NCBI GenBank assembly: GCA_032622095.1
Contig: CP136062.1
Coordinates: forward strand, 158,528,875 to 158,592,874
DNA from: Siphonodentalium dalli
Lineage: Eukaryota; Mollusca; Scaphopoda; Gadilida; Siphonodentaliidae
Reading direction: 5' to 3'
Length of the DNA stretch: 64,000 bases
This document shows positions 61,501 through 64,000 of the stretch, piece by piece. The notes under the pieces are model-generated. The model ran no database searches. It worked only from the letters and a program-made list of their open reading frames with translations, and was not told the DNA's origin. A program made the translations under genes and the position numbers. Position 1 is the first letter of the stretch; every line of letters starts with the position of its first letter.

Positions 61501-64000
61501 TGATGAAGGCGGATTGTCCGGACATTTTACATGTAATAATCAGTATAATATGACTCATGAAGTGGCGGATTGTCCGGACATTTTACATGTATAATCAGTA
61601 TAATATGACTCATGAAGTGGCGGATTGTCCGGACATGTTACATGTATAATCAGTATCATGTGACTGATGAAGGCGGATTGTCCGGACATTTTACATGTAT
61701 AATCAGTATAATATGACTGATGAAGTGGCGGATTGTCGGACATTTTACATGTATAATCAGTATCATATGACTGATGAAGTGGCGGATTGTCCGGACATTT
61801 TACATGTATAATCAGTATCATATGGACTGATGAAGTGGCGGATTGTCCGGACATTTTACATGTATAATCAGTATCATATGACTGATGAAGGCGGATTGTC
61901 CGGACATTTTACATATATAATCAGTATAATATGAACTGATGAAGGCGGATTGTCCGGACAATTTTACATGTATAAATCAGTATCATATGTCTGATGAAGT
62001 GGCGGATTGGCCGGACATTTTACATGTATAATCAAGTTATAATATGACTGATGAAGGCGGATTGTCCGGACATTTTACATGTATATATCAGTATAATATG
62101 ACTCATGAAGTGGCGGATTGTCCGGACATTTTACATGTATCATCAGTATCATATGACTGATGAAGTGGCGGATTGGCCGGACATTTTACATGTATAATCA
62201 GTATCATATGACTGATGAAGTGTGCGGATTGTCCGGACATTTTACATGTATAATCAGTATAATATGACTCATGAAGTGGCGGATTGTCCCGGACATTTTA
62301 CATATATAATCAGTATCATATGACTGATGAAGTGGCGGGTTGGCCGGACATTTTACATATATAATCAGTATAATATGACTCATGAAGTGGCGGATTGTCC
62401 GGACATTTTTATATATTTAATCAGTATCATATGACTGCATGAAGTGGCGGATTGGTCCGGACATTTTACATGTATATCAATCAGTATAATAAGACTGATG
62501 AAGTGGCGGATTGTCCGGACATTTACATGTATAATCAGTATCATAATGAACTGATGAAGTGGCGGGTTGTCCGGACATTTTACATGTATAATTCAGTATC
62601 ATATGACTGATGAAGTGGCGGATTGTCCGGACATTTTACATGTATAATCAGTATAATATGACTGATGAAGTGGCGGGTTGTCCGGACATTTTACATGTAT
62701 AATCAGTATCATATGACTGATGAAGTGGCGGATTGTCCGGACATTTTACATGTATAATCAGTATAATATGACTGACGAAGTGGCGGGTTGTCCGGACATT
62801 TTTACATGTATAATCAGTATCATATGACTGATGAAGTGGCGGATTGTCCGGACATTTTACATATATAATCAGTATCATATGACTGATGAAGTGGCGATTG
62901 TCCGGACATTTTTACATGTATAATCAGTATAATATGACTCATGAAGTGGCGGATTGGCCGGACATTTTACATGTATATTCAGTATCATTGTGACTGATGA
63001 AGGCGGATTGTCCGGACATTTTACATGTATAATCAGTATAATATGACTGATGAAGTGGCGGGATTGTCCCGGAACATTTTACATGTATGATCATTTTACA
63101 TGTATGAATCATATATGACTGATGAAGTGGCGGATTGTCCGGACATTTTACATGTATAATCAGTATAATATGACTGATGAAGTGGCGGATTGTCCGGACA
63201 TTTTACATGTATGATCAGTATCATATGACTGATGAAGGCGGATTGTCCGGACATTTTACATGTATAATCAGTATAATATGACTGATGAAGTGGCGGATTG
63301 TCCGGACATTTTACACGTATAATCAGTATCATATGAATGATGAAGTGGCGGATTGTCCGGACATTTTACAGGAATAATCAGTATAATATGACTGATGAAG
63401 TGGCGGATTGTCGCGACATTTACATGTATAATCAGTATCATATGACTGATGAAGTGGCGGATTGTCCGGACATTTTACATGTATAATCAGTATAATATGA
63501 CTCATGAAGTGGCGGATTGTCCGGACATTTTACTATGTATGATCAGTATCATATGACTGATGAGTGGCGGATTGTCCGGACATTTTTACATGTATAATCA
63601 GTATAATATGACTGATGAAGTGGCGGATTGTCCGGACATCTTTTACATGTATAATCAGTATCATATGACTGATGAAGTGCGGATTGTCCGGACATTTTAC
63701 ATGTATGATCAGTATCATATGACTGATGAAGTGGCGGATTGTCCGGACATTTTACATGTATAATCAGTATCATATGACTGATGAATGCGGATTGTCCCCG
63801 ACATTTTACATATATAATCAGTATCATATGACTAATGAAGGCGGATTGTCCGGACATTTTACATATATAATCAGTATCATATGACTGATGAAGTGGCGGG
63901 TTGTCCGGACATTTTACATGTATAATCAGTATATGATGATTGATGAAGGCGGATTGTCCGGAACATTTTACATATATAATCCAGTATCATATGACTGATG
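58556..64000. repeat. 53/55-bp satellite, continuing past the window end
   Basis: About 100 copies of a unit containing 'ggattgtccggacatttta', 'catgtataatcagtat(c/a)atat' and 'gactgatgaag(tg)gcgg'. Units alternate between 'cagtatcatatg' and 'cagtataatatg' over long stretches (a dimer of about 108 bp), and between 'gaagtggcgg' (55 bp) and 'gaaggcgg' (53 bp). Each unit carries three small palindromes: TGTCCGGACA, ACATGT and TCATATGA. Single-base gains and losses are very frequent, unlike anywhere else in the window. ORFs on either strand are simply the repeat translated. Confidence 0.95.

Noticed and set aside
58547-63857. Many ORFs rich in 'HVKCPDNPPLHQSYDTDYTC' on the minus strand.
   Set aside because: They are the satellite unit translated, with frames broken by indels. 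No plausible gene.
58600-64000. Hammerhead-ribozyme-like core: CTGATGA occurs in almost every satellite unit.
   Set aside because: A hammerhead also needs GAAA after stem II and a matching stem III with a cleavage site. No GAAA follows CTGATGA in the unit on this strand, and the other strand lacks the core, so the 7-base match is probably chance.

Overview
The window reads as eukaryotic, AT-rich, intron-dominated DNA from an invertebrate animal. A mollusc or other lophotrochozoan is my best guess, from the look of the repeats, but the sequence does not prove it. There are no prokaryotic operons or RNA genes. The supported coding content is a set of short exons on the + strand. All are bounded by consensus AG/GT splice sites and, apart from the doubtful last one, all are symmetric phase 1-1. 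Each encodes either one thrombospondin type-1 repeat (TSR/TSP1) or an 18-residue Pro/Thr-rich linker. They look like internal exons of one large extracellular or secreted multi-TSR protein. Its first and last exons lie outside the window.

Layout. (1) 1-43555 is a head-to-tail array of a 7,445-bp unit: five full-length units (periods 7445, 7445, 7445, 7448, 7472) and a sixth that is 3'-truncated. Position 1 falls inside a unit, so the array continues upstream. Each unit carries one linker exon, a TSR half-exon that looks dead, one intact 72-codon TSR exon, and intron sequence packed with repeats: a degenerate ~40-bp minisatellite, a composite mobile-element-like block, CA/TACA-rich low-complexity DNA and a strong foldback element. 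(2) 41838-53979 is a second array with a 3,965-bp period (third copy 4,212 bp). Its first copy begins inside the last 7.4-kb unit. Each copy combines the 3' intron of the 7.4-kb unit with two intact TSR exons (types A and D), an A-type pseudo-exon with an in-frame stop, and a short remnant of another TSR exon. (3) 54000-54197 is a distinct single-copy TSR exon (E). (4) 54346-56145 is a 32-bp minisatellite of about 56 units. (5) 56146-58555 is mostly unassigned, with an inverted-repeat element and a possible further exon (F) at 57742-57872 that may carry a frameshift. (6) 58556 to the window end is a 53/55-bp satellite full of single-base indels.

If spliced as read, the window would encode (linker-TSR)x6, then (A-D)x3, then E. 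Because every module is a phase 1-1 exon inside a tandemly duplicated genomic unit, unequal crossing-over adds or removes whole modules without breaking the frame. Shared variants distributed in conflicting ways show that units exchange sequence by conversion or crossing-over. The most interesting feature is this exon accordion: two nested arrays with live and dead exons side by side, encoding TSRs that keep the WxxW motif but carry an 18-21-residue insertion before the first cysteine.
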